From assembly GCF_022808325.1 (NCBI RefSeq), contig NZ_JALGCL010000003.1, positions 124,001 to 188,000 of the forward strand: a DNA stretch of 64,000 bases, in the 5' to 3' direction. Position numbers and translations under genes: made by a program. The notes below the pieces were generated by a model that saw nothing but the letters and a program-made list of their open reading frames with translations, did not search any database and was not told the origin of the DNA. Numbering within the stretch: the stretch's first letter is position 1; every line of letters begins with the position of its first letter. Positions 43,581-52,885 of the stretch are shown piece by piece. Source of the DNA: Cognatiluteimonas sedimenti (lineage in GTDB: Bacteria; Pseudomonadota; Gammaproteobacteria; Xanthomonadales; Xanthomonadaceae).

Positions 43581-45254
43581 ATGCCCTCCGCCCTGTTCCG
43601 TTGCCGCCTTGTACTCGCTCCGCTGTTGCTCGCCACCGGAATCGCGGGCTGCGAACGCGCGCCGGCGCCGCCACCGGCGGCCGCGCCAGCTGCGCCATCG
43701 GAATCCGCGGCCGCCGGCCGCATCCGCGCCGACGTCGCCGCGCTCGCCGACGACCACATGCAGGGCCGTCGTACCGGCACGCCCGGTTTCGATCGCGCCG
43801 CGGAGTATGTCGCCGGGCGCATGCGCGCGCTTGGCCTGCGGCCGGGCGGCGATCACGGAGGCTGGTTCCAGCAGGTGCCGCTGCTGCAGTCGCAGCGGCT
43901 GCGCGAGGGCGCGGCGCTGGTGGTGGATCGGCACGGCCGCGACATCGCCCTGCGCTTCGGCGAGCAATTCCTGCCGGCGCCCGGCTTCGATGCCGGACAA
44001 GAGACCGTGACCGCGCCGGCCGTGTTCGTCGGCTACGGCATCGTCGCCCCCGCACTGGATCACGACGACCTCGCCGGGCTCGACCTGCACGGTCGCATTG
44101 CGCTGCTGTATCGCGGCGCCCCCGACACCTTCACCCAGGACCAGCGTGCATTGCATGGCGACGATGCCGACAAGCTGGCGGCGCTGGCGCAGCGCGGCGC
44201 GGTCGGCGCCGTGTTCGTCGGCACCGCGCCGGACGAAGCAAGTGCGCCCTGGGCCAGTGTTGCCGCGGCCTGGCAACGGCCGGCGATGCGCCTGCGCGAT
44301 GCCGAAGGCAGTCCCGGCGCCGGTGCGTCGCGCCTGCGCGTGGTCGCCAGCGTCGCTGCCGCCGCCGCGGACCTGCTGTTCGCCGAGCAGCCGCGCTCGG
44401 CCGCGGAACTGTTCCTCGCCGCGCAGCGTGGCACAGGCCACGGTTTCGCCCTGCCCGGCACGCTGACGCTGTCGGCGCGCAGCCGCATCAGTCGAGTGGA
44501 TTCGCGCAACGTGGTCGCGCGCCTGCCCGGCGCCGATCCCGCGCGCCGCGCGCAGGCGCTCGTGTACAGCGCCCACCTCGACCATCTCGGCAGCGAAGTC
44601 GCCGGCAGCGGCGACCGCATCCACAACGGCGCCATCGACAACGCGCTGGGCGTGGCGATCCTGCTGGAAACCGCGCGCACCCTGGCCTCCGGCCCGGCCC
44701 CGGCACGCACGCAGGTGTTCGTGGCCACCACCGGCGAGGAACAGGGCCTGCTCGGCGCGCGCTGGTTCGCTGCGCATCCCGGCGCGGCGGCGCCGGTGGC
44801 CGCGCTCAACCTCGACATGCCGGTGCTGACCGCGCCGACCCGCGACGTGGTCGCCATCGGCGGCGAACACTCGTCGTTGCAGGCCAGCCTGCAGGCCGCC
44901 GCCAAGGCGCTCGCCGTCCCGGTTTCACCCGACCCGTATCCCGAAGAGCACGCGTTCGTCCGCGGCGACCACTACGCCTTCGTCCGCGCCGGCGTGCCCA
45001 CGCTGTACCTCACCGGCGGCAGCCAGGCCAGCGACAAGGCGCGCGACCCGGTCATCGCGCTGCGCTACTACCTGCGCAACTGCTACCACCGCCCCTGCGA
45101 CGACGCCACGCAACCGATCCGCTACGACGACGCCGCGCGCCTGGCGCAGCTGGCCGCCGGGTTCGGCCGGCAACTCGACGCCGAAGCATCAGCGCCGCAG
45201 TGGCTGCGCGGGGACCCCTTCGGCCAACGCTACGGCGGCACCGTAGCGCCGTGA
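43581..45254 (+). CDS. M28 family zinc aminopeptidase-like lipoprotein
   Basis: The 557-residue protein has a lipoprotein signal (LVLAPLLLATGIAGC), a PA-domain-like insert (around residues 100-245) and an M28 catalytic domain. Zinc-ligand motifs are YSAHLDHLG, NGAIDNALGVA, TTGEEQGLLGARW, LNLDMP and FVRGDHYAF near the end. Family members release N-terminal amino acids from peptides at the cell surface or in the periplasm. The 43581 ATG is favoured for the lipoprotein signal and Shine-Dalgarno spacing (GGA nine bases upstream); ATG 43572 is an alternative. Confidence 0.88.
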   Translation: MPSALFRCRLVLAPLLLATGIAGCERAPAPPPAAAPAAPSESAAAGRIRADVAALADDHMQGRRTGTPGFDRAAEYVAGRMRALGLRPGGDHGGWFQQVPLLQSQRLREGAALVVDRHGRDIALRFGEQFLPAPGFDAGQETVTAPAVFVGYGIVAPALDHDDLAGLDLHGRIALLYRGAPDTFTQDQRALHGDDADKLAALAQRGAVGAVFVGTAPDEASAPWASVAAAWQRPAMRLRDAEGSPGAGASRLRVVASVAAAAADLLFAEQPRSAAELFLAAQRGTGHGFALPGTLTLSARSRISRVDSRNVVARLPGADPARRAQALVYSAHLDHLGSEVAGSGDRIHNGAIDNALGVAILLETARTLASGPAPARTQVFVATTGEEQGLLGARWFAAHPGAAAPVAALNLDMPVLTAPTRDVVAIGGEHSSLQASLQAAAKALAVPVSPDPYPEEHAFVRGDHYAFVRAGVPTLYLTGGSQASDKARDPVIALRYYLRNCYHRPCDDATQPIRYDDAARLAQLAAGFGRQLDAEASAPQWLRGDPFGQRYGGTVAP

Positions 45255-45346
45255 CGCCGCTTGCGGCAGGCCGAGGCAAATGGCTTGTTCGCAAATCGCG
45301 GAGCCTGCGTTTTGCGTAACAGCCGATCATTCCCCGTCGAGATCCA

Positions 45347-45835
45347 TCACCCCCCCACCGGCAACCCGCGGAACGCCTTGACCGTGCGCAGGACGAAGCT
45401 GGAATTGACGTCGGCGACGCCGGCCTGGTTGAGCAGGCGGTCGAGCAGGAAGCGGGAGAAGTGCTCGAGGTCGCGCACCGCGACCTGCAGCAGGTAGTCC
45501 ATGTCGCCGGTGAGCGCGTGGCAGGCAACCACCTCGTCCCATTGCGCCACCTTGGCGCTGAACGCGGCGACGGCGTCGGCCTGATGGCTGGCCAACTGGA
45601 CGCGGACGAAGGCCTGCAGGCCCAGGCCGATGCGATCGGGATCGACCCGGGCGTGGTAGCCGGCGAGCACGCCGTCGCGTTCCAGGCGCTGGGTGCGGCG
45701 CAGGCAGGCCGAAGGCGAGAGGTGCACGTGCGCGGCGAGGTCGGCGTTGCTCAGCCGGCCGTTGCGCTGCAGTTCGGCGAGGATGGCGAGGTCGGTACGG
45801 TCGAGGGCGCCGCCCGCGAGGTCGATGTCGGCCAT
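45347..45835 (-). CDS. Lrp/AsnC family transcriptional regulator
   Basis: The 162-residue protein has an N-terminal winged helix-turn-helix (about 12-62: LDRTDLAILAELQRNGRLSNADLAAHVHLSPSACLRRTQRLER) and a C-terminal RAM/AsnC domain (GLGLQAFVRVQL, VVACHALTGDMDYLLQVAVRDLEHFSRFLLD). Such regulators sense amino acids as octamers. It is divergent from phhA across 123 bp, so it probably controls phenylalanine hydroxylase and itself. A 15-bp dyad in the gap could be its site. Confidence 0.9.
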   Translation of the reverse strand: MADIDLAGGALDRTDLAILAELQRNGRLSNADLAAHVHLSPSACLRRTQRLERDGVLAGYHARVDPDRIGLGLQAFVRVQLASHQADAVAAFSAKVAQWDEVVACHALTGDMDYLLQVAVRDLEHFSRFLLDRLLNQAGVADVNSSFVLRTVKAFRGLPVGG

Positions 45836-45859
45836 TTCGTGCGTCGCTTCGTGTAATGA

Positions 45860-45874
45860 CGCAATGATCTTGCG
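45860..45874. promoter_or_regulatory. Candidate Lrp-type operator between the regulator and phhA
   Basis: CGCAA-TGATC-TTGCG is a perfect 5+5 dyad, 15 bp long, the size of Lrp-family sites, and lies 26 bases from the regulator start within the divergent gap. A second TTGCGCGCAA palindrome lies at 45911-45920. Assignment is by position and symmetry only. Confidence 0.35.
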
Positions 45875-45958
45875 CCATTCACGGCCAGGGCCGCAAGAAA
45901 TGCAACACGGTTGCGCGCAACCGGCGCTACAGTGGGTGGTCCAGCCCTGGAGCCCGCC

Positions 45959-46846
45959 ATGAACACCCCGCGCCGCGTCGAGAACCTGCAGACCGACAAG
46001 GGCAAGGTCCCGGTCTACGCCACCGGCATCGTGCCGCAGCCCTGGGACGACTACAGCGCGGTCGACCATGACGTGTGGCGACGGCTGTACCAGCGCCAGC
46101 GCGAGCTGCTCGTCGGCCGCGCCGCGGACGAGTTCCTCGCCGCGCAGGACGCGATGGGGATGACGCCCGACCGCATCCCCAAGTTTTCCGACATGGACGC
46201 GGCGCTGCACGAGGCTACCGGCTGGACGCTGGTCGGCGTCGAGGGCCTGCTGCCCGAGCTGGACTTCTTCGACCATCTCGCCAACCGCCGTTTCCCGGTG
46301 ACGTGGTGGATCCGGCGCCCAGACCAGATCGACTACATCGAGGAACCGGACCTGTTCCACGACCTGTTCGGGCACGTGCCGCTGCTGATGAACCCGATGT
46401 TCGCCGACTACATGCAGGCCTACGGCCGCGGCGGGGTCAAGGCCCACGGCATCGGCGCCGACGCGCTGGTCAACCTCACCCGGCTGTACTGGTACACGGT
46501 CGAGTTCGGGCTGATCCGGCAACACGACGGCCTGCGCATCTACGGCAGCGGCATCGTTTCGTCGAAGGGCGAGAGCATCCACTGCCTGGAGTCCGACGCG
46601 CCCAACCGCATCGGCTTCGACCTGGAGCGGGTCATGCGTACCCGCTACCGCATCGACAGCTACCAGAAGACCTACTTCGTGATCGACAGCTTCGAGCAGC
46701 TGATGGACGCCACCGGCCCGGACTTCACCCCGATCTACGCGCGGCTGGCGACGCAGGACTCCTACCCCGCCGGCACCGTGCTCGACAGCGACCGCGTGTT
46801 CCACCGCGGCAGCGGCGAGGGCTGGGCCAGCGACGGCGACGTCTAG
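45959..46846 (+). CDS. phhA: Phenylalanine 4-monooxygenase
   Basis: The 295-residue aromatic amino acid hydroxylase has iron ligands His134 and His139 in [11 protein letters not shown] and Glu182 in YWYTVEFGL, with pterin-site residues around [11 protein letters not shown]. It converts Phe to Tyr with tetrahydrobiopterin-type cofactor and O2. The ATG 45959 start is chosen over upstream 45911. The Lrp-type regulator upstream and folE (pterin synthesis) in the same window fit this role. No pterin-4a-carbinolamine dehydratase (phhB) gene is adjacent. Confidence 0.94.
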   Translation: MNTPRRVENLQTDKGKVPVYATGIVPQPWDDYSAVDHDVWRRLYQRQRELLVGRAADEFLAAQDAMGMTPDRIPKFSDMDAALHEATGWTLVGVEGLLPELDFFDHLANRRFPVTWWIRRPDQIDYIEEPDLFHDLFGHVPLLMNPMFADYMQAYGRGGVKAHGIGADALVNLTRLYWYTVEFGLIRQHDGLRIYGSGIVSSKGESIHCLESDAPNRIGFDLERVMRTRYRIDSYQKTYFVIDSFEQLMDATGPDFTPIYARLATQDSYPAGTVLDSDRVFHRGSGEGWASDGDV

Positions 46847-46998
46847 CCGCGCGGGATCGCAGGTCAACGCCGGGGCCGCAACACCCGGGCAAGCGGGTTG
46901 CGACGCGTCGCCCGCGGACACAACGGCGCGGCCGCGGCCGACTGCATTTCGTCGTCGCGCGGGCGACAATGGCGGCCCCGCCGCCACCGATCGCCTCC

Positions 46999-48051
46999 AT
47001 GACCGACGCCGTCGCCGAACCGATTTCCCTCACCCGCTTCCTGATCGAGGAAAAGCGCGCCGGCCGGATCAATCCCGACCTGCGGCTGCTGGTCGAGGTG
47101 GTGGCCCGCGCCTGCAAGCGGATCTCGGTCGCGGTCGGCAAGGGCGCGCTCGGCGGCGTGCTCGGCGACGCCGGCACCGGCAATGTCCAAGGCGAAGCGC
47201 AGAAGAAGCTCGACGTGATCGCCAACGACGTGCTGCTGGAAGCCAATGCCTGGGGCGGCCACCTGGCGGCCTGCGCGTCGGAGGAAATGGACCACTGCCA
47301 GCCGATCCCGGACGCGTATCCGCGCGGCAACTACCTGCTGCTGTTCGACCCGCTCGACGGCAGCAGCAACATCGACGTCAATGTCGGCGTCGGCACCATC
47401 TTCTCGGTGCTGCGCTGCCCCGAAGGCGTGGCGACGGTGGCCGACGCGGATTTCCTGCAGCCCGGCACCTCCCAGGTCGCGGCCGGCTACTGCATCTACG
47501 GGCCGTCGACGATGCTGGTGCTGACCATCGGCCACGGCACCCACGCCTTCACCCTGGACCGCGAGCAGGGTTCGTTCGTGCTCACGCAGAAGGACATGCG
47601 GGTACCGGAGGAGACGAAGGAATTCGCGATCAACATGTCCAACCAGCGCCACTGGGAAGCGCCGATGCAGGACTACGTGCGCGACCTGCTGGCGGGCCGC
47701 GAAGGCCCGCGCGGCAAGGATTTCAACATGCGCTGGATCGCCTCGATGGTCGCCGACGTGCACCGCATCCTGACCCGCGGCGGCATCTTCATCTATCCGT
47801 GGGACCGCAAGGATCCGACCAAGGCAGGCAAGTTGCGGCTGATGTACGAGGCCAACCCGATGTCGATGCTGATCGAGCAGGCGGGCGGCGCGGCGACCGA
47901 CGGCCGCGGGCGCATCCTCGAGATCGCGCCGGCGCAACTGCACCAGCGGGTACCGGTGTTCCTGGGGTCCAAGGCCGAAGTCGCGGTCGCGACCGCTTGC
48001 CATCGCGAGCACGATGCCGCGCAGACCGCGGGCCCCGCGCGCAACAACTGA
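46999..48051 (+). CDS. fbp: Fructose-1,6-bisphosphatase class I
   Basis: The 350-residue class I FBPase has [28 protein letters not shown] (metal and phosphate site), [62 protein letters not shown]. It dephosphorylates fructose-1,6-bisphosphate in gluconeogenesis. The ATG 46999 follows GACAAT (46965-46970) by 28 bases. A long upstream in-frame extension has no similarity to FBPase and is a shadow. Confidence 0.95.
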   Translation: MTDAVAEPISLTRFLIEEKRAGRINPDLRLLVEVVARACKRISVAVGKGALGGVLGDAGTGNVQGEAQKKLDVIANDVLLEANAWGGHLAACASEEMDHCQPIPDAYPRGNYLLLFDPLDGSSNIDVNVGVGTIFSVLRCPEGVATVADADFLQPGTSQVAAGYCIYGPSTMLVLTIGHGTHAFTLDREQGSFVLTQKDMRVPEETKEFAINMSNQRHWEAPMQDYVRDLLAGREGPRGKDFNMRWIASMVADVHRILTRGGIFIYPWDRKDPTKAGKLRLMYEANPMSMLIEQAGGAATDGRGRILEIAPAQLHQRVPVFLGSKAEVAVATACHREHDAAQTAGPARNN

Positions 48052-48146
48052 GGTGACCGGCGAGCCCGCGGGCCGTTGGGCCGCCTGCGGCATCGCGCCT
48101 GCGCGGCCGCCGCGGCGCTCCGCAGCCCGGGATCGAACAGGCCTTG

Positions 48147-48587
48147 TTACGCGCCGTCGCGCGGGTGGTTGAGCACCAGCCAGTACAGGCCCACCTGCTT
48201 GACCGCCCACACGAAGCGCTCGAAGTCCACCGGCTTCTGGATGTAGCTGTTGACGCCCAGCGCGTAGCTGGCTTCGACGTCGAACGGCTCGGCGCTGGTG
48301 GTCAGCACCACGACCGGCAGGCTCCTGGTGCGCTCGTTCTCGCGGATCGCCTGCAGCACTTCGCGGCCGTCGACCTTGGGCAGGTTGAGGTCCAGCAGCA
48401 CGATCGACGGCAACACCGCCGGGTCGCGACCGGCATGCGCACCGCGCGCGAACAGGTAGTCCAGCGCCTCGGCGCCATCGCGCACCACCACCAGGTGGTT
48501 GGCCACCTTGGCCTCGTTGAAGGCGATCCGGGTCAGTTCGACGTCGTCGGGATTGTCTTCGACCAGCAGGATTTCCTTGTGCATCAT
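48147..48587 (-). CDS. Single-domain response regulator (Rcp1-like)
   Basis: The 146-residue receiver has EILLVEDNPDDVELT (acidic pocket), phospho-acceptor Asp66 in VLLDLNLPKVDG, Thr in VVVLTTSAEP and Lys in SYIQKPVD. There is no output domain. The sequence resembles the phytochrome-linked Rcp1 type with its NPDD and YLF motifs. It overlaps the upstream histidine kinase gene by ATGA (48584-48587), so the kinase is its likely phosphodonor. Confidence 0.92.
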   Translation of the reverse strand: MMHKEILLVEDNPDDVELTRIAFNEAKVANHLVVVRDGAEALDYLFARGAHAGRDPAVLPSIVLLDLNLPKVDGREVLQAIRENERTRSLPVVVLTTSAEPFDVEASYALGVNSYIQKPVDFERFVWAVKQVGLYWLVLNHPRDGA

Positions 48588-49723
48588 GCGCTGCGCTCGT
48601 CGGGGTCCGGGGCCGCCTGGGCGGCGGGCAATTCGAACTGGAAGCTGCTGCCGACCCCGGGCTCGGACTGCGCCCACAGGCGGCCGCCGTGGCGCTCGAC
48701 GATGCGCCTGGCGATCGCCAGCCCGATTCCGTTGCCGCTGCCCTGTTCCGGCCCGTGCAGGCGCTGGAATGGTTCGAACAGTTTTTCAGCATAGCGCATG
48801 TCGAAACCGCTGCCATGGTCGCGGATCGCGACCCGGAGCACGTCGTCGACGCGTTCCCCGGCCACGGCAATGCGAACCCGCTCGCGCTCTGCGGAGAAAT
48901 TCCAGGCGTTGCGCAGCAGTTGGGTCACCAGCATGCGCAGCTGGCGTTCGTCGCCATGCACCACCAACCCGGGAGCGATGTCGCACTCGACCGCGCGCGC
49001 GGGTTCGAGCTCCTGGAGCTCGGCCAGTGCGAGCCCGGCCAGCAGGCCGAGGTCGACCGGCGCGGGTGCCAGTTGCGCGCGGTCCACGCGCGAGAGGTCC
49101 AGCAGCGCGTCGATCAGGCCGGCCATGCGCGTCGCGGCGGCGCGGATGCGCTGCAGGTGGTCGCGGCCGGTGGCGTCGAGGGCCGCGGACTGGCGGGCCA
49201 GCAGCGCGGCGAAATTCTCGATCGCGCGCAATGGCGCGCGCAGGTCGTGGGAGATGCCGTAGGCGAAGACCTCCTGTTGCCGCGCCTGCGCCTGCACGGT
49301 GGCGTCGCGCTCGACCAGCGCCTGCCGCAGCGCCTGCTCCGACCGCGGCGACGCCGGCGGCAGCTGCAGCAGCAGGCCGCGGGGCCTGCCCCCGGCGTCG
49401 CGCAGCAGCGAGGGCGAGACGGCGGCGGGCAGCAGGCCCTCCCCTTCGCCGCCTTCGCGCGCCGGCCACGGCTCCGCCGGGTCGCGACCGGCGGCCAGCG
49501 CCAGCAGGTAGGCCTGCACGGCCGCGGCGTCCGCGGGAGCGACACTGAGCGCTACCGGTTGCCCGCGCAGCGCCTGCGGCTCGCGTCCAAGCCGGCGCGC
49601 GAACGCCGGGTTGACGTCGAGCCAGCGGCCTTCCAGGTCCACGATTGCGACGCCGCCGGCGAGCGATTGCAGTGCCAGGCGGTAGAGCGGGTCTTCGGCG
49701 GCGGCGCGTTCGGGCGCGAACAT
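48584..49723 (-). CDS. Soluble PAS-domain sensor histidine kinase
   Basis: The 379-residue protein has a PAS domain (about residues 12-125: LALQSLAGGVAIVDLEGRWLDVNPAFARRLG), a short helical linker, a HisKA domain with phospho-acceptor His159 in YGISHDLRAPLRAIENFA, and an HATPase domain (LLRNAWNFS, DHGSGFDMRYAEKLFEPF, GSGNGIGLAIARRI). No transmembrane helices are seen. ATG 49723 is chosen; upstream frames are out of family. It pairs with the overlapping response regulator. The input signal is unknown. Confidence 0.9.
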   Translation of the reverse strand: MFAPERAAAEDPLYRLALQSLAGGVAIVDLEGRWLDVNPAFARRLGREPQALRGQPVALSVAPADAAAVQAYLLALAAGRDPAEPWPAREGGEGEGLLPAAVSPSLLRDAGGRPRGLLLQLPPASPRSEQALRQALVERDATVQAQARQQEVFAYGISHDLRAPLRAIENFAALLARQSAALDATGRDHLQRIRAAATRMAGLIDALLDLSRVDRAQLAPAPVDLGLLAGLALAELQELEPARAVECDIAPGLVVHGDERQLRMLVTQLLRNAWNFSAERERVRIAVAGERVDDVLRVAIRDHGSGFDMRYAEKLFEPFQRLHGPEQGSGNGIGLAIARRIVERHGGRLWAQSEPGVGSSFQFELPAAQAAPDPDERSA

Positions 49724-49841
49724 GGGCGGTACGACGGCAGGCACGGGGGAAGTATGCCCGTGAAGGTCGTGTAAAGCGGGTGCAGGGCAGGTGAAAGCGT
49801 GATGCCGCACAATGCCGCCCAATGCGATTGCCAGCACCCCG

Positions 49842-51644
49842 ATGGCCTACCAACAGATCCTGTTCCTGCTGATCCTTGCCGGCGGGCTGTACCTGTTCGT
49901 CAGCGAGCGACTGCGCGTGGACGTCACCGCGATGCTGCTGCTGCTGGCCCTGGTGCTGACCGGCGTGCTCGATGCCGACCAGGCGCTGTCCGGATTCGCC
50001 AGCGAGCCGGCGATCATCGTGGCGGCGGTGTTCGTGATTTCCGGGGCGCTGGCCGCGACCGGCATCACCGAGCGCATCGGCCAGTGGATCGGGCGCGCGG
50101 CCGGCCATAGCGAAGCGCGCGCGATCGCGGTGGTGATGCCGGCGGTGGCGGCGCTGGCCGCGTTCACCCACCACGTGATGGTGACGGCGATGATGCTGCC
50201 GATCCTGCTGCGCTACGCGCGCGAGCGGCAGTTGCCGGCCTCGCGACTGCTGATGCCGATGTCGCTGGCGGCCTCGCTGGGAACCACCCTGACCCTGGTC
50301 AGCGCACCGGCGTTCCTGCTCGCCAACGACCTGCTGGAGCGCACCGGCAGCCCGGGCCTGGGGATCTTCTCGATCACCCCCATCGGCATCACCCTGGTCG
50401 CGGTCGGCATCGTCTACATGCAGTTCGCGCGCTGGCTGCTGCCCAAGCGCAGCGGCGCCCACGGCGAGGAGGACTACCTGCGGCTGGACCGCTACCGCAC
50501 GGAGTTGCTGGTGGTCGAGGGCTCGCGCTGGAGCACGCGTCCGCTGGCCGAACTGCAGAAGGCGCTGGGCGACAAGTTCCGCCTGCGGGGCTGGCTGCGC
50601 AACGGCAAGCCGCGCGCCGACCTCGGCCCCGCCAGTCCGCTGCTGGCCGGCGACCTGCTGCTGGTGGAAGCGGCGGCCGACGAGCTGATGTCGCTGCACG
50701 ACGACCCGGGCCTGGACCTCAACGCGATCTCGCGCTACGGCAGCAAGCTCGGCGGCGACGGTGATACGCAACTGGTGCAGGCGGTGGTGGCGCCGGGTTC
50801 GGAGTTCATCGGCCGCTCGATCCGCGAGCTGGACTTCTCGCGCCAGTTCAACGCGGTGATCGTCGGCCTGTGGCGGCGCGGCGGCGACATGGCGCAACGC
50901 CTCTCCGACGCGCGCCTGCGCGAGGGCGACATCCTGGTGCTGTGGGGCAAGCCGGCGCATTTCGGCGACCTCGCCGCGCACCACGGCTTCCTGATGCTGG
51001 TGCCGTTCGCCGGGGAAGCCAAGCGACGGCTGCGGGCGCCGCTGGCCCTGGTGATCCTCGGGGTGACGATCCTCGCCGCGGCCACCGAATGGCTGCCGGC
51101 GCCGCTGGCGTTCCTGCTCGGGGCGGTGGCGATGGTGGTCAGCGGTTGCGTCAAGGTCAATCGCGCCTATCGCGAGATCGACGTGCGCATCTTCGTGATG
51201 ATCGCCGGGGTGATCCCGCTCGGCATCGCGATGGAACAGACCGGCACCGCGGACCTGCTGGCGCGAGGCCTGCTGCAGGTCGTCGCCCATTGGCCGACGC
51301 TGGGGGTGTTGCTGGTGCTGTTCTCGGCGGCGGCGCTGCTGACCCAGATCCTGTCGGACTCGGCGACCACGGTGCTGCTGGGGCCGATCGCGGTGTCGCT
51401 GGCCAGCTCGCTCGGGCTGCCGCCGACGCCGTTCGTGGTCTGCACCGCGCTGGGCGCGGTGGTCGCCTTCCTGACGCCGATCGGGCACCACGGCAACCTG
51501 CTGATCCTGGGGCCGGGGCAGTACCGTTTTGGCGATTTCCTGCGCATCGGCCTGCCGCTGACGGTCCTGATCGCGCTGGTCAGCGCGTGGATGGCGCAGT
51601 GGCTGTGGCTGGGTGGTCCGCTGTTGCCTGCATTGCCGGCCTGA
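49842..51644 (+). CDS. SLC13-type permease with two RCK_C domains
   Basis: The protein of about 600 residues has roughly ten membrane helices in two halves (residues 5-190 and 410-600) separated by two cytosolic RCK_C/TrkA-C domains (about 215-300: RTELLVVEGSRWSTRPLAELQ; 320-400: VVAPGSEFIGRSIRELDF). Such proteins are SLC13-like anion transporters; some use sulfate or dicarboxylates, and others are annotated as TrkA-C domain permeases. The substrate cannot be called from the sequence. ATG 49842 (MAYQQILFLLIL) is preferred; ATG 49812 lies in the TATA-like CACAATGCCGCCC motif. Confidence 0.85.
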   Translation: MAYQQILFLLILAGGLYLFVSERLRVDVTAMLLLLALVLTGVLDADQALSGFASEPAIIVAAVFVISGALAATGITERIGQWIGRAAGHSEARAIAVVMPAVAALAAFTHHVMVTAMMLPILLRYARERQLPASRLLMPMSLAASLGTTLTLVSAPAFLLANDLLERTGSPGLGIFSITPIGITLVAVGIVYMQFARWLLPKRSGAHGEEDYLRLDRYRTELLVVEGSRWSTRPLAELQKALGDKFRLRGWLRNGKPRADLGPASPLLAGDLLLVEAAADELMSLHDDPGLDLNAISRYGSKLGGDGDTQLVQAVVAPGSEFIGRSIRELDFSRQFNAVIVGLWRRGGDMAQRLSDARLREGDILVLWGKPAHFGDLAAHHGFLMLVPFAGEAKRRLRAPLALVILGVTILAAATEWLPAPLAFLLGAVAMVVSGCVKVNRAYREIDVRIFVMIAGVIPLGIAMEQTGTADLLARGLLQVVAHWPTLGVLLVLFSAAALLTQILSDSATTVLLGPIAVSLASSLGLPPTPFVVCTALGAVVAFLTPIGHHGNLLILGPGQYRFGDFLRIGLPLTVLIALVSAWMAQWLWLGGPLLPALPA

Positions 51645-51695
51645 GCCTGTGCATCCGCGGGCCGCGACCATCGCCAAAGCGCGCGCAGGACAAGG

Positions 51696-52829
51696 TCAGA
51701 ACAGGTCGCCCTGCGGCGACGGCTTGCGTGGCGCCACGAACCGGCTGCCATCCAGCGGCGGCGAAGGCTTGAAACCCAGGCGCGCGTGCGCCCTGGCGAA
51801 ACGTTGCGCGATCAGCTGCGCGAACGGGCCTTCGCCGCGCATGCGCTTGCCGAACGCGCTGTCGTAATCCCTGCCGCCGCGCATCTGCCGCAGCAGGCTC
51901 ATCACGTGCGCCGCGCGTTCGGGGTAATGCAGCTGCAGCCATTCGCGCCAGACCTGCTTGAGCTCGTGCGGCAGGCGCAGCAGCACGTAGCCGGCCGATC
52001 GCGCGCCGTGCGCGTGCGCCGCTTCGAGGATGTGTTCCAGTTCGCGGTCGGTGAGCATCGGCACCACCGGCGCCACCATCACTCCGACCGGTACCCCCGC
52101 GTCGGCCAGCGCCTGCATCGCGCGCAGCTTGCCGTGCGGCGCCGTCGCGCGCGGCTCCATCTTCGCGGCCAGCCGGTTGTCGAGCGTGGTGATCGAGAAA
52201 TGCACGCTGACCAGGCGCTCGCGCGCCATCGGCGCCAGCAGGTCGATGTCGCGGGTGACCAGCGCGCTCTTGGTGATCAGGTGCACCGGATGCCGGCACT
52301 CCCACAGCACTTCCAGCAATTGCCTGGTGATGCGGTAGCGGCGTTCGATCGGCTGGTAGCCGTCGGTGTTGATGCCCAGCGCGATCGGGGTCGGCACATG
52401 GCCTGGTTTCGCCAGTTCATGGCGCAGGCGTTCGGCGGCGTTGGTCTTGGCGTAGAGCCGGGTTTCGAAGTCCAGCCCCGGCGACAGGTCCAGGTAGGCG
52501 TGCGATGGCCGTGCGAAACAGTACACGCAGCCATGCTCGCAGCCGCGATACGGATTGATCGACTGGCTGAAGCCGATGTCGGGCGACTGGTTGTGGCTGA
52601 CGATGCTGCGCGCGCGCTCCTGGGTGACCTGGGTGCGCGGTTGCGGCGCCAGCGGCTCGCCCTGTTCGTCGAAGGCGTCGGCGTACGCCGAGCCCCATCC
52701 GTCGTCCTCGCCGAGGACGCTGGTCTTTTCGTATCGGCCGGCGACGTACGACGTCGCGCCGCGACCCTTGATGCGCTGGACAAGTCCTGGCGCCCGCGCC
52801 TTGCGCGCGTCGGCGGATGCATCTTCCAT
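51696..52829 (-). CDS. PA0069-family radical SAM protein
   Basis: The 377-residue radical SAM enzyme has the cluster motif Cys-x3-Cys-x2-Cys in YRGCEHGCVYCFARPSHAYLDL, and spore-photoproduct-lyase-like features (INTDGYQPIERRYRITRQLLEVL, HLITKSALVTRDIDLLAPM, VMVAPVVPMLTD). It generates a 5'-deoxyadenosyl radical; the substrate of this family is unknown. ATG 52829 is chosen over a GTG six bases upstream. Divergent from cls with a 56-bp gap. Confidence 0.88.
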   Translation of the reverse strand: MEDASADARKARAPGLVQRIKGRGATSYVAGRYEKTSVLGEDDGWGSAYADAFDEQGEPLAPQPRTQVTQERARSIVSHNQSPDIGFSQSINPYRGCEHGCVYCFARPSHAYLDLSPGLDFETRLYAKTNAAERLRHELAKPGHVPTPIALGINTDGYQPIERRYRITRQLLEVLWECRHPVHLITKSALVTRDIDLLAPMARERLVSVHFSITTLDNRLAAKMEPRATAPHGKLRAMQALADAGVPVGVMVAPVVPMLTDRELEHILEAAHAHGARSAGYVLLRLPHELKQVWREWLQLHYPERAAHVMSLLRQMRGGRDYDSAFGKRMRGEGPFAQLIAQRFARAHARLGFKPSPPLDGSRFVAPRKPSPQGDLF

Positions 52830-52885
52830 CGACACAGCCTACGCTTGGCGCGTCGCAATGCCCGCGACACGCCGCTGAAGCCTTC

